64,000 nucleotides of DNA from Proteles cristata cristata (lineage: Eukaryota; Chordata; Mammalia; Carnivora; Hyaenidae), in NCBI GenBank assembly GCA_017311185.1, contig JAESUZ010002554.1:310001-374000 (forward strand), read 5' to 3'. Made by a program: the position numbers and the translations under genes. A model generated the notes under the pieces. It made no database searches. It was not told where the DNA came from and saw nothing but the letters and a program-made list of their open reading frames with translations. Below, one piece after another: positions 21,536 through 34,322 of the stretch. Position 1 is the stretch's first letter; the number at the start of each line of letters is the position of its first letter.

Positions 21536-23479
21536 TTGAAAAGTGTTTATTCAGTCACCTATACCTCTGGCCACATTTACTAATGAAAATTTCTTTTTGG
21601 CCTGGATTCTTCTACTTTAGGCACATTGTGTTTTTGTCTAATTCATTTGTTTCTGTTTCCTCTTATATCAAGAAAACCTAAGGAAGTTTCTCCCAAGGAG
21701 AGAACCCAATGGAAAACTTGGCTTCCAGTTGTTTTTCTGTTTGTGATGGACACACTTGCCCTGGGCTAGCTTTTCATCTGTTAACACCTAGAGATGAAGG
21801 GATGCCGAACAGTCTCCTCATCTGCCTTGTCCCCTTGTCCTTGTTTTTCCAGACAAGAGATAACAGTGAACAAAAATCAGAGTCCCTTCTACTTTCTTGC
21901 AGTAAAACAGCACCAAAGATGACTAGAGTATTTAATCTGGCTTTGTCTATTCTATAATAATTTCCTAGTTTCTGGCATTCAGGTAGGAATGAAGATCCAT
22001 TCATTTACAGTTTTTATGTTCTCTCCCTTTCATCTTTGGGCATTGGATTGGGAGGGTGTTCAGAGAGAGAGAATTAGATGCTTATCTTTAACAAGCAGCA
22101 TCCCCAGAATTCTCTTAGGAATTTAATTGAAAATTTTACCAATGTATGGATTACATTTGTTAATTTGCCTTTTTGTTTTCATTTTCTTTACTGTTCCCTG
22201 GATTTTGTTTACTAATTTCTTTGCTTTCTCTCTTTGCTATATTAAATTTAGTTTGCTAGTTTTGAACTTCAGTGGTTTGGAAGGTGTGTATTCTGTTTTA
22301 AATTCCCCTAATGGTCTGGCCCGTGCCTGCTGTTCAGTAAATATCGGATCATTCACATGTTCCTCACTTCATTATCTTGATTACAGTTGTCCATCCAAGA
22401 ATTTTTTTCTATAAATTGGAACTGTTGCAGTTTTCAAATTTCTTCATCACGAAACTGGTCTACTTTCCCTACTTCCTTGAACATGATAACAATGAATCCT
22501 AATATTCTGTTTAATTGCTGGCACTGCCACCCACTTATAAACTGTAATCTGTTGAGAATAGGTTCTTATTAACTTTTTATCACACAAATTAAAATTGCCT
22601 AACACACAGTAGATACTTTTAATTCTATTTTTGAAAAATTGCTAGACAAGGATAATGAAATTGAGACCACTATTAAAAACTTTTAGTATTTTTTTCTTTT
22701 GTCATCCTAAAGCATATTTTTCTGAAAATAAATGATTCAACATATGCATAGAGGCTTAGGCAGAGCTCCACTAATTAGCAGGTATTGCTAAGACAACCAT
22801 TGCTGATTTCTCATTAAGCCCTTTTAAACAATTAAAGTATATATATATATGTGAACGGTTTAAAAAACAGCAGAATGGTGACAGAAGTTTAAAAAAAATA
22901 AGCAAAAAAGTAACATCCTATCCCACCCTCTGCTCTCCTCAGTCTCCAGTCTCAGAAACAACCTCTTTAGCTCTAATAGTTACTAACGTTTGTTCTGGGA
23001 CTTTTATGATTTCTAAATTTTACACCTATCATGCAACTTATTATTTGTTAAATTAAAATATCAATTTTCTGTTGAGTTAGTGGAAATTTAACTTTTCATA
23101 CTACTATTCCACCACCCCTGCAATCCCTGCTTCCTTATTATCCCCTTAAAGCAGTCCCGATTTTGATCAAATCAGTGGTTAAGGTATGTATTATTTTCAT
23201 TTTGAAATTGTTTAGTGCTTAGTCAGGTGGTAAGTAGCATGCTAAGATTAATATCCTTTCAGGTAAGAGTTCTTATTTTTCTCGAAAAACTTTTTACATT
23301 TGCTATATTCTGATTGTAACTCTTCCATCATTTTTTTTTTAATATTCAAAAGGAATTTATCATACCCCTAGGAGACATTTTTTTCTTATGCTGGAACCCA
23401 TGAAATTATAACTTGTTTTCCTTAAGATGCTGCTCCTCCATCTTTCCCGTTTCCTGCTCCAATGAGAAATTTTTAAATT
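21536..23479. other. AT-rich sequence, possible old L1M pieces
   Basis: T-rich sequence around 22150-22330 resembles antisense L1M but is too diverged to assign. Frames of 95 and 82 codons here are unremarkable. A cctttcag|gtaaga juxtaposition occurs at 23262/23263. Confidence 0.35.
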
Positions 23480-23675
23480 TCAGGATTGGGGCAGGACTGT
23501 CATACTGGGACTTCTTTCTAGTTTTCTCCTGTTAGATCTCCTGCTCTCCTGTTCTTGATCCCATGTTATTCCATATTTTTGATTTGCTGTCTTATTCTTC
23601 TGGGACATTCTCTAATAACTTTTTAAGAAAATGTGTTTGAGGAGTTAATTTTTTTAGCCTTTGTATATCATAAAA

Positions 23676-23717
<42 letters not shown>

Positions 23718-24145
23718 ACTCTCTCTCTTTTCCTACCTCAAAAGTTGATTGACCCTTTGGCTGGATAAAGAATTCTAAGATGGGTATCATTTCCTCTCAA
23801 AGCTTTTATGGCATTATTCTGCTGCTGACTTCCAACAGATAGATTTGTGTTTAGATAATCTAATATCATTCTGGATTTTTAAGAGTCTCTCTTGTGATTT
23901 TTTATTTATGTTCTTTTTGTCTCCCTTCCTCCAAGTATTCATTCCTCCACAATACCAACACTTCTAAACTTGTAGGATCTTCTCTTTAACTTGCTATTGT
24001 GTGAAATTTCATAACTGTGAGTCTTGGGATAGTTCTCATTATTCATTATTCTGATCACTTAGTGAGCTCCTTCTTTAAATCTATTAAGTGATACCCTTTA
24101 ATTCTGGGAGGTTTTCCTGTATTATCTCTATAATGACCCTCTAAT
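23480..24145 (-). mobile_element. Old L1M-type antisense piece
   Basis: Phrases such as 'tgaccctttggctggataaagaattctaagatgg', 'gcattattctgctgctgacttcc' and 'tctgggaggttttcctgtattatctc' match antisense L1M sequence. It is heavily diverged and interrupted by a CT repeat and, at its right end, a SINE. Confidence 0.55.
23680..23730 (+). repeat. (CT)n microsatellite
   Basis: About 25 CT units with two CACT interruptions near the end. Confidence 0.95.
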
Positions 24146-24149
24146 AGTT

Positions 24150-24250
24150 TTAAGTTTATTTATTTATAGCCTCTACACCTAATGTGGGGCTCAAACTCAC
24201 AACCCAAAGATCCAGAGTCACACGCACCTACTGAGCCAGCTAGGTGCCCT
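24150..24250 (-). mobile_element. Short carnivore SINE subtype
   Basis: Antisense short type: 'tttatttatttatagcctctacacctaatgtggggctcaaac ... ctgagccagctaggtgccc'. It lacks the GA-rich segment and matches the subtype at 11498. Confidence 0.85.
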
Positions 24251-24345
24251 AAGGATTCTCTAATTTTAATTTTACTCATTTCATTTTTCTTAAGCTACTG
24301 TAAAATAAATGTTGGAGCTTTGGGGTTTTATTTTCCTTGTTGTTT

Positions 24346-24376
<31 letters not shown>

Positions 24377-24392
24377 CCTACCTACCTATCTA
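24346..24392 (+). repeat. (TATC)n(TACC)m microsatellite
   Basis: About seven TATC units, then three TACC units. It is followed to 24478 by alternating TG/TA sequence (gtatgtatgtgtgtatgtatatatg). Confidence 0.93.
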
Positions 24393-24477
24393 CTACATGT
24401 GTGCGCATTTACACGTGTATGTATGTGTGTATGTATATATGTATACATAATATGTTTGTATATTTATACACATATTT

Positions 24478-24850
24478 TTAGTTTTGAAAGTTTTGAAGTA
24501 GAATTGACATATAAATTGCACATAAAGTGTATAATTTGATAAGTTTTTACTATATATGAACCCATGAACCTAAACCACAATCAATATAGTTCACCCCCAA
24601 AAGATTTTTCATGCTTCTTTGTAACACCTCCTTCCTTCAGCCACCTGCCCCTCATGTGTCCAGACGACCCCTTGTGTGCTTTCTGTCACTTTAGATTACT
24701 GTTCATTTTCTAGAATTTTATGAAAGTGGCATAATACAATATATACTCATTTTTATCCTTTTAGTTCACTCAACAATTGTTTTTATATTCAGTCGTGTTG
24801 TTTATATCAGTAGCTCATCGCATTTATTGCTGATTAGTATTACGTTTTAT
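24478..24850 (-). mobile_element. Old L1M 3' region, antisense
   Basis: The phrases 'gaattgacatataaattgcacataaagtgtataatttgataag', 'tttctgtcactttagatta' and 'ttttctagaattttatgaaagtgg' are the familiar antisense L1M 3' UTR. Confidence 0.75.
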
Positions 24851-25110
24851 GCCATATTCATTTCCTATTGCCGCTGTAACAAAATCCCACATGCTTAGTG
24901 ACGTAAGCAACACAAATTTATTCTTACATTTCTTATACTGGAGGTCCAAATGAATTTCACTGCAGGGAGTCAAAGTATTGACTGTAGCACAGCCCTTGGT
25001 AGATGAACCTCTCTGTATAGAAAGAATGCCAATGTCTTTTAACTCTAGGAGTCACCCAGCTTTTCAAGGTAAATGATGCATCATCAGTATGCTGAATCTC
25101 TTAGTCAAGG
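24850..25110 (+). repeat. Old interspersed repeat with 'ctgtaacaaaat' signature
   Basis: The phrase 'ttcctattgccgctgtaacaaaatcccaca...cttagtgac' belongs to a common ancient mammalian repeat. I recognise the phrase but not the subfamily. The join to the L1M at 24850 is abrupt. Confidence 0.5.
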
Positions 25111-25419
25111 TCCCATGGAATTCCCTCCTCATGCTTTTATTGGAAACATTCTCTACTTTGTTACTTTCCTCTGTCACCTTAGTTTTGTGTTTCAAAAGTT
25201 AATTCAAATCTCTCAGTTAACAATATGTTTTCTTTGACTTCATGTTTTCTGTGACCTCATAGGTTAATAATTATGTCCAGTGTTTATTCTTATTTTAGTG
25301 AAATTTTGGGAGCAGATATACAAGTGATAAATGTTTGTGGTACATCTTTTCCTATCAAATGGATAACCTGATACCTTTGTAGCAGTGACAACCTTACATA
25401 AGAATCAGTTCATACCCAG

Positions 25420-26640
25420 AGAAGGTACTGCACTGACATTGGTCCTGGAAATGCCTTTATATTTAACAAAAAAAACAAAGGCAACAAAAGCAAAAATAAG
25501 TAAGTGGTACTACCTCAAACTAAAAATATTGTGCACAGCAAAGGAAATAATCAACGAAGTGAAAAGGCATCTTATAGAATCTAAGTAAATATTTGCAAAT
25601 CTTATATCTGATAAGAGGTTAATATCCAAAATATATAAAAAAAACCTCATAAATGCAATAGAAAAAAATCTAATTAAAAAATAGGCAAAGGGACTGAAGA
25701 GACCTTTTCTAAGGATGACATACAGATGACCAACAGGTACATAAAAAGGTGTTCAACATCACTAATCATTGGGAAATACAAATCAAAGCCATAGTAAGAT
25801 AACACCTCACACCTGTCAGACGGCTGTTGTCGAAAAGACGAGAAACCAGTGCTGACAAGGATGTGGAGAAAAAAGAACCCATGTGCACTGTTGGTAGGAA
25901 TGTAAAGCGATGCAGCCACTAAGGAAAAGAGTATGGGCGTTCCTCAGAAAATTAAAAATAGACTACCACATCACCCAACAATTCCACTTCCTGGGTATTT
26001 ATTCAAAGAAAACAAAAACACTAACTGGAAAACATACTTGTATTCCATTTCTATTGCCACATTATATACATATAGCCAAGGCACAGAAGCAACTTAAGAG
26101 TCCATCAGTGGTTGAATGGATACATGTCGTATATATACAATGGGAGATTATTCAGCTAAAAAGGACACCGTGCCATTTGCAACAGCATGTGTGGACCTTG
26201 AAGGCATTATGCTAAGTGAAATAAGTCAGACAGAGAAAGACAAATATCATACAATTTCACTTCTCTGTGATCTTTAAACAAATGGAGCTCACAGATATAG
26301 AGAACAGATTGGTTGTTTCCAGATGCAGGTGTGGGGTGGGTGGGCAAAATGGTCAAAGGATGTCAAAAGGTACAAACTTACAGTTATAAAGGAAATCAGT
26401 CATGGCGATTTAACATACAGCATGGTCACTACAGTTAATAATACTAGAATGTGTATTTGAAAGTGGGTAAGAGAATAGATCTTAAAAGTTCTCATCATAA
26501 GAAAAATTTCATTAACTCTATATTATATGTTAATTACACTTATTGTGATCATTTTGCAATATATACAAATATTAAATCATTATGTTATACCTCTGAAGCT
26601 AACACATTATATGTCAATTATACCTCAATAAAAAGACAGA
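25420..26640 (+). mobile_element. 5'-truncated old L1, ORF2 end and 3' UTR
   Basis: Sense L1 of about 1.2 kb. ORF2 phrases are readable in several frames: 'cacagcaaaggaaataatcaacgaagtg', 'gatgtggagaaaaaagaaccc', and a 101-codon piece at 25910-26215 with LKI(D)...LGIYSKK and EW features of the ORF2 C terminus. It ends in a 3' UTR with 'gttatacctctgaagctaac' and 'caattatacctcaataaaaag'. Several frameshifts and stops show a dead copy, more diverged than the one at 12.3-14.4 kb. Confidence 0.9.
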
Positions 26641-26884
26641 TTTCCTGCATTAAATGTGTAAAGGCAAGTTTAACCCTAGATTTCATCCTATTAAGCTTCA
26701 TACTCAGAATGTGACTGCATTTTGTACTTGTTTGTCAAAAGCCAGAAAACGCTAGTTTAATTTAATTTGAAGTCTGGTTTAACCATATCAGAAGTCCGTG
26801 ATTATACCCCCAATAATAAAAAGCTGTTGTTGGAAAAGAGAAGTATCCAGATTCTTAATGAATGTTTAAGAATTCTGCTATCTT

Positions 26885-27063
26885 GGGGCACCTGAGTGGC
26901 TCAGTCCATTAAGCATCTGACTCTTGTTTTTGGCTCAGGTCATGATCTCATGATTCATGAGTTCGAGTCCTGCATCTGCCTCTGCACTGACATTGTGGAG
27001 CCTGCTTGGAATTCTCTCTCTCCCTCTCCTTCTGCCTCTCCTCTGCCTTTGCTCCTCTCTCAG
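26885..27063 (+). mobile_element. Feline SINE, tail lost
   Basis: The head ggggcacctgagtggctcag is clear, but the copy stops in the CT-rich part (tcctctctcag) without an A-rich tail. Confidence 0.88.
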
Positions 27064-27067
27064 AGGA

Positions 27068-27103
27068 GTTAAGTTTGTTTATTTATTTTGAGAGAGAGAG
27101 AGT
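27068..27103 (-). mobile_element. Inverted SINE tail fragment
   Basis: The string 'taagtttgtttatttattttgagagagagagag' is the antisense of a SINE tail and GA segment. It is directly joined to the truncated sense copy, making a small inverted repeat. Confidence 0.7.
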
Positions 27104-27745
27104 TCCACCATCATGGGGGAAAAAGGCCCCTGGGCGATTTTGCAAGAATTTTGTAATTGCAAAAGTTTAGGAATATTAGATTTATTTTTCATTTCAAATA
27201 CCTGATGACATTTTATTGTACCACACTTCGTCCTATACATTCTGAAGATACCTATTTTTTATTGTAATATTTATAATAAAACATTATTGCATTTGACACA
27301 AAAATATGACTTAAATGGCCATTTACAGTATGATTGGTATAACTGTAATGATTTTGGTGAACTCTTGCTGCTTCTCTGTTCTGAGTGCCAGGCAAAAAGA
27401 ATAGAGAAAATTTGCAATAAACATATTTATTCTGAAGGGAAAGCACAGGGATGATAATTCAGTTTCCAGTGTCAGCTGCCCACTTTGGTGCTTACTGATG
27501 ATTTAGAAGATACTATTTCTGAAAATATTGTTCCAACTACTTAGAGGGTGCGGTAGGGAGTATAGTGGGAACCACTTACAAAACTGTCAGTAAATATTCA
27601 TCTTTAGTCCTTTGGCAATCTGATTTCTTTTCTCAATAGCCCTCTATTTCTTCAATGTTTTCATCTCCTCTTCATAACTAGTTATCTTGTGGTTCTGCCT
27701 GTGAGGAGTGAACTCTGTGTTACATTTTTGTAAAATACCTTTCTT
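27104..27745. other. Unique sequence
   Basis: Nothing recognised. Confidence 0.4.
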
Positions 27746-27751
27746 TCTTTC

Positions 27752-27937
27752 TTTTTTTAATAACGCTTATTTATTTTTGAGAGAGGGAGACAGAGTGCGA
27801 GCAGAGGAGGGCCAGAGAGAGAGGGAGACACAGAATCTCAACCAGCACAGAGCCTGACATGGGACTCGAACTCACGAACTGCGAGATCATGACCTGAGCC
27901 GAAGTTGGATGTTCAACCGAGTCACCCAGGTGCCCCT
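27752..27937 (-). mobile_element. Feline SINE
   Basis: Antisense copy with poly-T left end and 'gtcacccaggtgcccc' right end. A short internal deletion has removed part of 'gctccaggctctgagctg'. ctttctttc flanks both sides. Confidence 0.92.
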
Positions 27938-28289
27938 TTCTTTCTCCTTTCTATCACTATTAGAATTTAGCTAGACACTTGCCACCCATTTTCTATACTC
28001 AGTGTCTGACTCACAGAGTCAGGAGAGTTGATGGAATTGTACATCACTATCTCCATTGACTAGCTAAACTCATGCGTGACCCAGAGTCTTCCCTCAAGAC
28101 TCTCTCTCCTCAATTGGTGGGACTAAAATATTCATGCATCAGTCAGGAAGAAATGATATAACTGAAAGTTTGTCCTACAGTGAGTAATGTAATCTATGAA
28201 ATGCATTTATGAGGAGAATGTGAAACTTGGGGGAGTTGGAATAATCAGGAATGTCAGTATTTCCATTAAATTTAAATTTGTGAATATCT

Positions 28290-28400
28290 TAGAACTGTCC
28301 CATCATCCAGATGAGGAAGCTACAATCTATACAAAGATGAAATAACCTCCCCTAAATCATCCAGTTAGATAATGGCCGAACACAAACTCATCAGGTAATC
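28290..28400 (-). repeat. MIR remnant
   Basis: The strings 'catccagatgaggaagctacaatc', 'aataacctcccctaaatcatccagttagataatgg' follow the antisense MIR core. Confidence 0.5.
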
Positions 28401-28429
28401 CATGTGCAAATAGTAATTGATGCTTACAG

Positions 28430-28790
28430 ACTGGAGGGCTTAAATAATATAAATTGATTTCTCACAGTTCTAAATGCTGGATTCAATATCAAAGTGTTGT
28501 AGGTTTGGTCTTTCCTGAGGGCTTTCTTGTTGGCTTGCTCATCTTCTTGCATTGTTCTCGTGTCCTTTCTCTGTGTACATGCATCCTTAGTGTCTTTTCC
28601 TCTTCATTATAAGGACACTAGTCTTATTAGATTAGTGCCCCATTCATATGAACTCATTTAATCATAATTATCACTTTAAAGGTCCGGTCTCCAAATATCA
28701 TCCCATTGGAAGTTAGAATTACCTAACTGAATTAAGTGGGGGACACAATCCAGGTCATAAGAAGGTCCAAGTCTGTGCTTTCTGAGGATG
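28430..28790 (+). repeat. Old interspersed repeat (same broad class as 24850)
   Basis: The phrases 'aattgatttctcacagttctaaatgctgg', 'cttcattataaggacactagtcttattagattagtgcccc' and 'gaattaagtgggggacacaatcc' match a common ancient mammalian repeat. Subfamily not assigned. Confidence 0.55.
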
Positions 28791-31055
28791 TGTCATTTTT
28801 TATGATTTTTTTTTCATATTTTTTGAAACAACCTACACACTCCTAAAGGATCTCTCTTTCCTTCACATCTCCTGTCAGCTTCAGTTCTTATTAAAAACTA
28901 TGTTTTCTTCATGCTCCCTAATATACCGTGTAGAAACAGAGAGAGGAAACCACCTGGCCAAACTCCTCTCTCCAAAGGAAAAGGATACTATAAGTATCCA
29001 AGGATAGATGTATTTTTAAAGTTTATGTGCCTACTTTTGGTCCATTCAGCCATGGCTAGGACAGCCCTTAAAATACTGCCTTTTTAGTAGAGGTTAGGGC
29101 ATATTAATTTGTGATGTGACTTAGATAAATGGGTAAGCTAGTAGAAACTATAACTAACATCTATAGAACAAATATTTTAACCACATCAAAAGCAAAAGGA
29201 GCTCAGTTTCAATGTGACAGTAAATATTGCTGCCTTATGTGAGTTTGCATAGCTTTAAGGTCCTTGGTTCCAAATCCAATAAGCTGAGATGAGGTTTTAA
29301 TTTCATTTCTTTTTCCGTGCAGAATGGGCCTTTTGGCAAATGTAGTCCCATCTCTGTAAATCTGGTACCTGTTTGCTTTGAAATTCTGAATAATATACAC
29401 ACTAAATTCTACCTGAGTGGGCAAAAAAATCCTGGCAACAAAGAGCCCTTGTCTAAAAATGCTGAGAGAACTCTGCCTCATCACGATGAATGCAAATATT
29501 AATGACAGCTCTGTGTGACTTATAGAATGAGCCAGAAGAATCTATGAGTTGTGAATTTCCTCCAGTAATTAAAAGTGAGCTCTAACATCAGATTCTGAAT
29601 GATCTCTGTATCAAAGTTTATGTCAACAATCTTGATATGAATGAAGCCCTAGTTTAAAATTATACATTTCCTGGAAAGAAAATTGGCAAAATTTAATTTC
29701 ATTCTTCCCTGATTTGTATGAAATAGTCCCTTTGGCCAGTGACATGTGTGAAGAACTAGTAGAAAGTGAAAAGAGAATGGGGGCAACGAGGGAGGTGAAG
29801 AGGGGGAGAGAATAAAAAGGACTCCTTTTGAAGAACTTGCTTTTTTCCTGATACTTTACATTAAAAAAGGTATGAAGATCTATAGTTCTGGCATAATTTA
29901 TTCCTCCACTCAATTTACAGGGCCCATTTCAGAGAGCTAAATAAGGTCTCATTTTTCTATCCTAAATCAGTTAAATAGGTCTCTAAAGTAACACATCTTC
30001 TCAAATGAAATGAATCTGCATGTGTTGTGCACGCTCATGTGCCCAAAGTGTGGAGGTGAGTAGTGGGAGAGTGAAGATGAGAAAAGAGGCAGAAGATGAA
30101 TTATGAAATGCTATCAGATTTCAGAAGGGAATCCTGGACATCTTTCAGAATCTGTGCTGTCTGGAAACCTTTGAATGTGAAAGTAATGATATCATTTCTC
30201 TTTGATAGTTCTAATTTTCAGTCCCTCCTCTTGTTTCACATCCCCCTCCTCCTCTAAATGTTTTGTCTGTTTCAGTCTGAGGGCTCTAAGGCTAATAGGT
30301 CTAACAAAGCTGATTCTACCATACTTTGATATTTTAAATAGGAAGCAACAACACACTGTCAGTTACCATTTTTTTAATAAATTTTTGTTCTAGTGTCGTT
30401 GGCAACCCTTCAGGGTTGTTTTGTTTTGTTTTGTTTCTTAATCCCAAATTATGTACTCAACACAACACCTTCTTCTAACTTTATTCTCATTTTCTCTTCA
30501 TCCCCATAGAAAGAGCATCTCCTTCCATGTTCCCTTCAAACAATATTGACTATCCTCTTGCTTACTGTTATTTTCTAAATTAAAATTTTCCTAGTTCTAT
30601 GTAATACTGAATCATCATGTGGGAGTTCATTCTTAGATACTCAAAAGAATTCAGTTTGAACATCAATGGTTCTACCTCCTGCACCCTGCTGATTACCCAG
30701 AGAGAAAATGGGAGCAAGCAGGTGGACACCTTCCCATTGTTTCTCTTCCTCTGTGTACTCACATAACTCCTTGATACAGGGATAAAATGTGTTCTCAGAT
30801 GAAAATTAAGTTTCCCTGTTTAGAAAAGCATATGCACTATGAGTGTCCAAAACTCTTAAAAATGGATTAATGGCCTTTAGTCTTCTTCTTGATGAAAGTC
30901 AGACCTGGGAAAATTGGACTTAATTGTTTTTTATAAAAGAAGTTACTGCACATTTATAAAGGGTAATCAGTAAACGGAACTTCCTTTTAATTCAAGTACA
31001 AATCTTAAAGTAACAGTGCTTTTATACTGTTTTATACTGTTTTTTTTTCTATTGA
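28791..31055. other. Unique sequence
   Basis: Frames of 60-96 codons on both strands overlap one another and show no domain. A (GTTTT)n run of four to five units lies at 30417-30437. Nothing else is recognised. Confidence 0.4.
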
Positions 31056-31059
31056 ATAC

Positions 31060-31215
31060 AGATTGATTTTACAATACACCAGACACTGCTCTAAGTCCAG
31101 CAGTAAACAAAAGAAAAATTTGGATTCTCACAGAGTTAATATTCTGTTTGTAGATAAAGATAATAGAAGTAAGAAAAATGCATAATATGTCAAGTAAATG
31201 GTAACAGATCCCAAT
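31060..31215 (-). repeat. L2 remnant
   Basis: The strings 'acaccagacactgctctaagtccagcagtaaacaaaag' and 'attctcacagagttaatattctg' are antisense L2 3' blocks. Confidence 0.6.
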
Positions 31216-31281
31216 GAGATAAAATTAAAGCAGGAAAAGTATCCATAAAGTGGCAGAGTAAGAGTCAAAATTTAAAAAAAA

Positions 31282-31492
31282 AATAATGTTAATTTATTAA
31301 TCATTTTTGAGAGACAGTGAGCGAGTGAGGGAAGGGCTGAGAGAAGGAGACCCACACACACACAGAATCCAAAGCAGATTCCAGGCTCTGAAGTTTCAGC
31401 ACAGAGCCCAGTGTGGGGCTCGAACCCATGAACTGTGAGATCATGACTTAAGCCAAAGTCAGACACTTAACCAACTGAGCCACCTAGGCAAA
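31282..31492 (-). mobile_element. Feline SINE, diverged
   Basis: Antisense copy with left end ttaatttattaatcatttttgagag and a degraded head, 'gccacctaggcaaacc'. It includes a short cacacacaca insertion. Confidence 0.9.
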
Positions 31493-31829
31493 CCATAGTA
31501 AAAATTTTAGATTGAGTTCCTGCTGAGCATTTTTTTTATAAACATTTTGTTTTTGAATATGTTACTTTATAGAAAGAAGAATAATACAAGATTATAGAGT
31601 ATTTGGAAAATGTAAAAATATGAAGGATAACAAATTATAATCCACTACCTAGAAATTATAACTTTTATCCTACTGGTTTATTTCCTTCCAGTTATTTTTC
31701 TAAGCCTAAAAACATATACATACCAATGTATGCATACATTTATATTTGTATACATGTATATAAACACAGACACATAATTGTAAGGGTTTTTTTTGAAAAG
31801 CCACTTCTATTCACTGTTGGTGGTTATAG

Positions 31830-32010
31830 AGTATATTGGGTAAGAACTTGGATTCTAGGACCAAATTGTTTTGGCACAAAACTAAGTTCTGCTACTAACT
31901 ATTCCTTTGTTCTTGGACAAGTTATATATATATACTGATTAAACCAAACCTGTAAAATGGAAAAATGCACCTGGTTCACACTGTCACAAGGATTAAAGAA
32001 GTTTTAAGAA
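31830..32010 (+). repeat. MIR remnant
   Basis: The strings 'agaacttggattctaggaccaaattg', 'ctactaactattcctttgttcttggacaag' and 'cctgtaaaatggaaaaatgc' follow the sense MIR. Confidence 0.6.
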
Positions 32011-34278
32011 CAAACAGGCATATATGCCTATATACAGACTTAATACACCTACTCCAGCAAAGTATACGAATGGTGTCAATTTTACTTGGTTCTGAGATCT
32101 TATTTGCTTTCAGGTTTATGGAAGTGTCATGGGCGTTTGTGTTTGCCAGATCTTATAGACCTAGGTAAATTAAAGAGCATTGAATAAGGCTATATGGTCA
32201 AATGTCTAAAGACTCATATTTTTTTTAGGCTCATCTGTTTCTGGAATCAGTAGTTCCTTTTTTTGTGGGAGGAAAGGGCTCCTTCATCAAACAGTTACTC
32301 TTTCTCATTTCTATTTCTGTTTGAGTGTCAAAGAAACCATTTAAGGCATCAAAACTCTTATTTGATATGATAAACATCACATTTAGAAGTTGAAATATAT
32401 TAAACATTCATGGTTTTATCTGGCAGTGGCAAAGCAAGATGCTCTCAGTACTGCATAGGAAATATTAAAAGTGAGAGGGTCCACAGCTTGGGTGTACATA
32501 TCACTTTAATGCTTTTGTCAGTTTTTGGAATTGGTCTTTATAATTGATACCTTAAAGATCAAGAAACTTAGTCTTTAGGAAGGAACAAATCGAATTTTGA
32601 TGGAAACAGAAAAGGTGAGTAATGATGTTTTTTTCTTCCCATTTCAAATTATATAATTTATTCATGTTGACTTTTGGAATTAAATATTGTGTGAAGATTC
32701 GGGTAACAAAAATGATAGATTTCTATTCCACAAGAGTATAAAGAACTCTTTTTACTCATATGCAATATAGTTAGCCACCAGCCTGGAAATTCATCTGCAA
32801 ATAAGTTATTAATAAGTATTAGGTGTTCGGTGGAAAAATTAATGTTAAAAGCACGAATGAGTGAGTGGGTTATTGGTGGCTATAACACTGAAAGTAACAA
32901 AACTACAGGAAATTTAGTATTTCCTCCGCATCTGTTGTGGGCTCAACCACAGTGATAAATACTTTAGAGGGTACAGAATAAGACATGCTTTTATGCTCGA
33001 GTAGTTTGTGGTTTTGGTTTTGAATCAAGAAAGGAGAGACAAGATAGAGAGGCATAAAACAATGAGAGAAAATTTAGCAGGAGACCTATAGGAGAGCTCT
33101 TATCACTGGACATAGGGTAGCAGAAACATTATTTTCAGCCAGGCAAGATGTTATCTCCAAAACAGCCAATAAAACCCCATGAGTATAGAGTCAGAGGTTC
33201 AAAAGTTTCTTTTTAAATATATTTTACTTGGTTGGGTGATGGGAAAATGAAGTTTCGAGTGGAAAACAAATAGTATGCATTCTCAGATGTACATAATCGT
33301 ATAACCAAAATGAGTAGCATTGCATTAATGATAATAAATAGAATACAGTCTAGAAAAGTTTATAGAGGCCCTAACTTTGAGGTAAGTGAATTCAAACACT
33401 ACTTTGAATGCCAAATAGCATGTATTTGATTCCCAAATGATAAGATGTCATTATAGGTACATGAACAGAAAAGTGAGATCATTGTAACAGATCCACGAGC
33501 CTCCTCATACTGCCCTTTATAAAACTGCACTCTGTTCTTAGTCATAGTCCCCCAAACAAATCCAACCTCATATCCATTAATAAGAGGTATACTAAAGATT
33601 GAAAAGACATGTGGAAAAGTAGTCACATCACAGATAAATGAAACTTTAAATTCTACATTAAATGTCTGATCATGTCCTTTAAGCATCTCACACTTAAATT
33701 TTTCACTCTTGCCCTGAACAACCCATTTATCCCACTCAGGAAAAGAAAACTCAGCAATCAGTTAAAGGGAAGCCATGCAAACATACCCCTTGAGGGTCTC
33801 ACTCTTTATTTACATAAGAATTTTTCCTTAGTTTATTTACCCAGCAAAAGTAAGTCTCAACTTAGAGAAAAAAAAAAATCTATGATTAAGAGGTAGAAAA
33901 AAGTAGTGGTATTCTAAGAAAATAAGTCTGACATCAGTACATTATTTAAAATGGAGGGATATGCTGCAATGTACTAGAAAAAGCAATAAACTATTGATTT
34001 TCAGCTATGAGTTAGAACTTAATAGTAACTCTCTAATAAAACGAAGAATGAGTATTTTAGTTTTAGAAATATAGAGTGGATTTACATGTAAACCTTTATT
34101 TCTTCCCTTGGAAAAATGCCCTTGACGGCAAGAAAATCATGATTCCATTCATTGTTTTCAAATGGTACTTTCAGAAGATCATGCTGTAATTTCTATTGAT
34201 TAACGTATCCATTCTGTCCTTCCATAATATCTGAACTCCAGCGAATAGATAATAATTTAGCACGTATATTGTACATAT

Positions 34279-34280
<2 letters not shown>
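32011..34280. other. Unique sequence with one weak L2
   Basis: A weak antisense L2 may lie at 32940-33080. A 95-codon minus frame at 33399-33686 has no recognised feature. Confidence 0.35.

Positions 34281-34321
<41 letters not shown>
34281..34321 (+). repeat. (CA)n microsatellite
   Basis: About 20 uninterrupted CA units; expected to vary in length. Confidence 0.97.
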
Positions 34322-34322
<1 letters not shown>

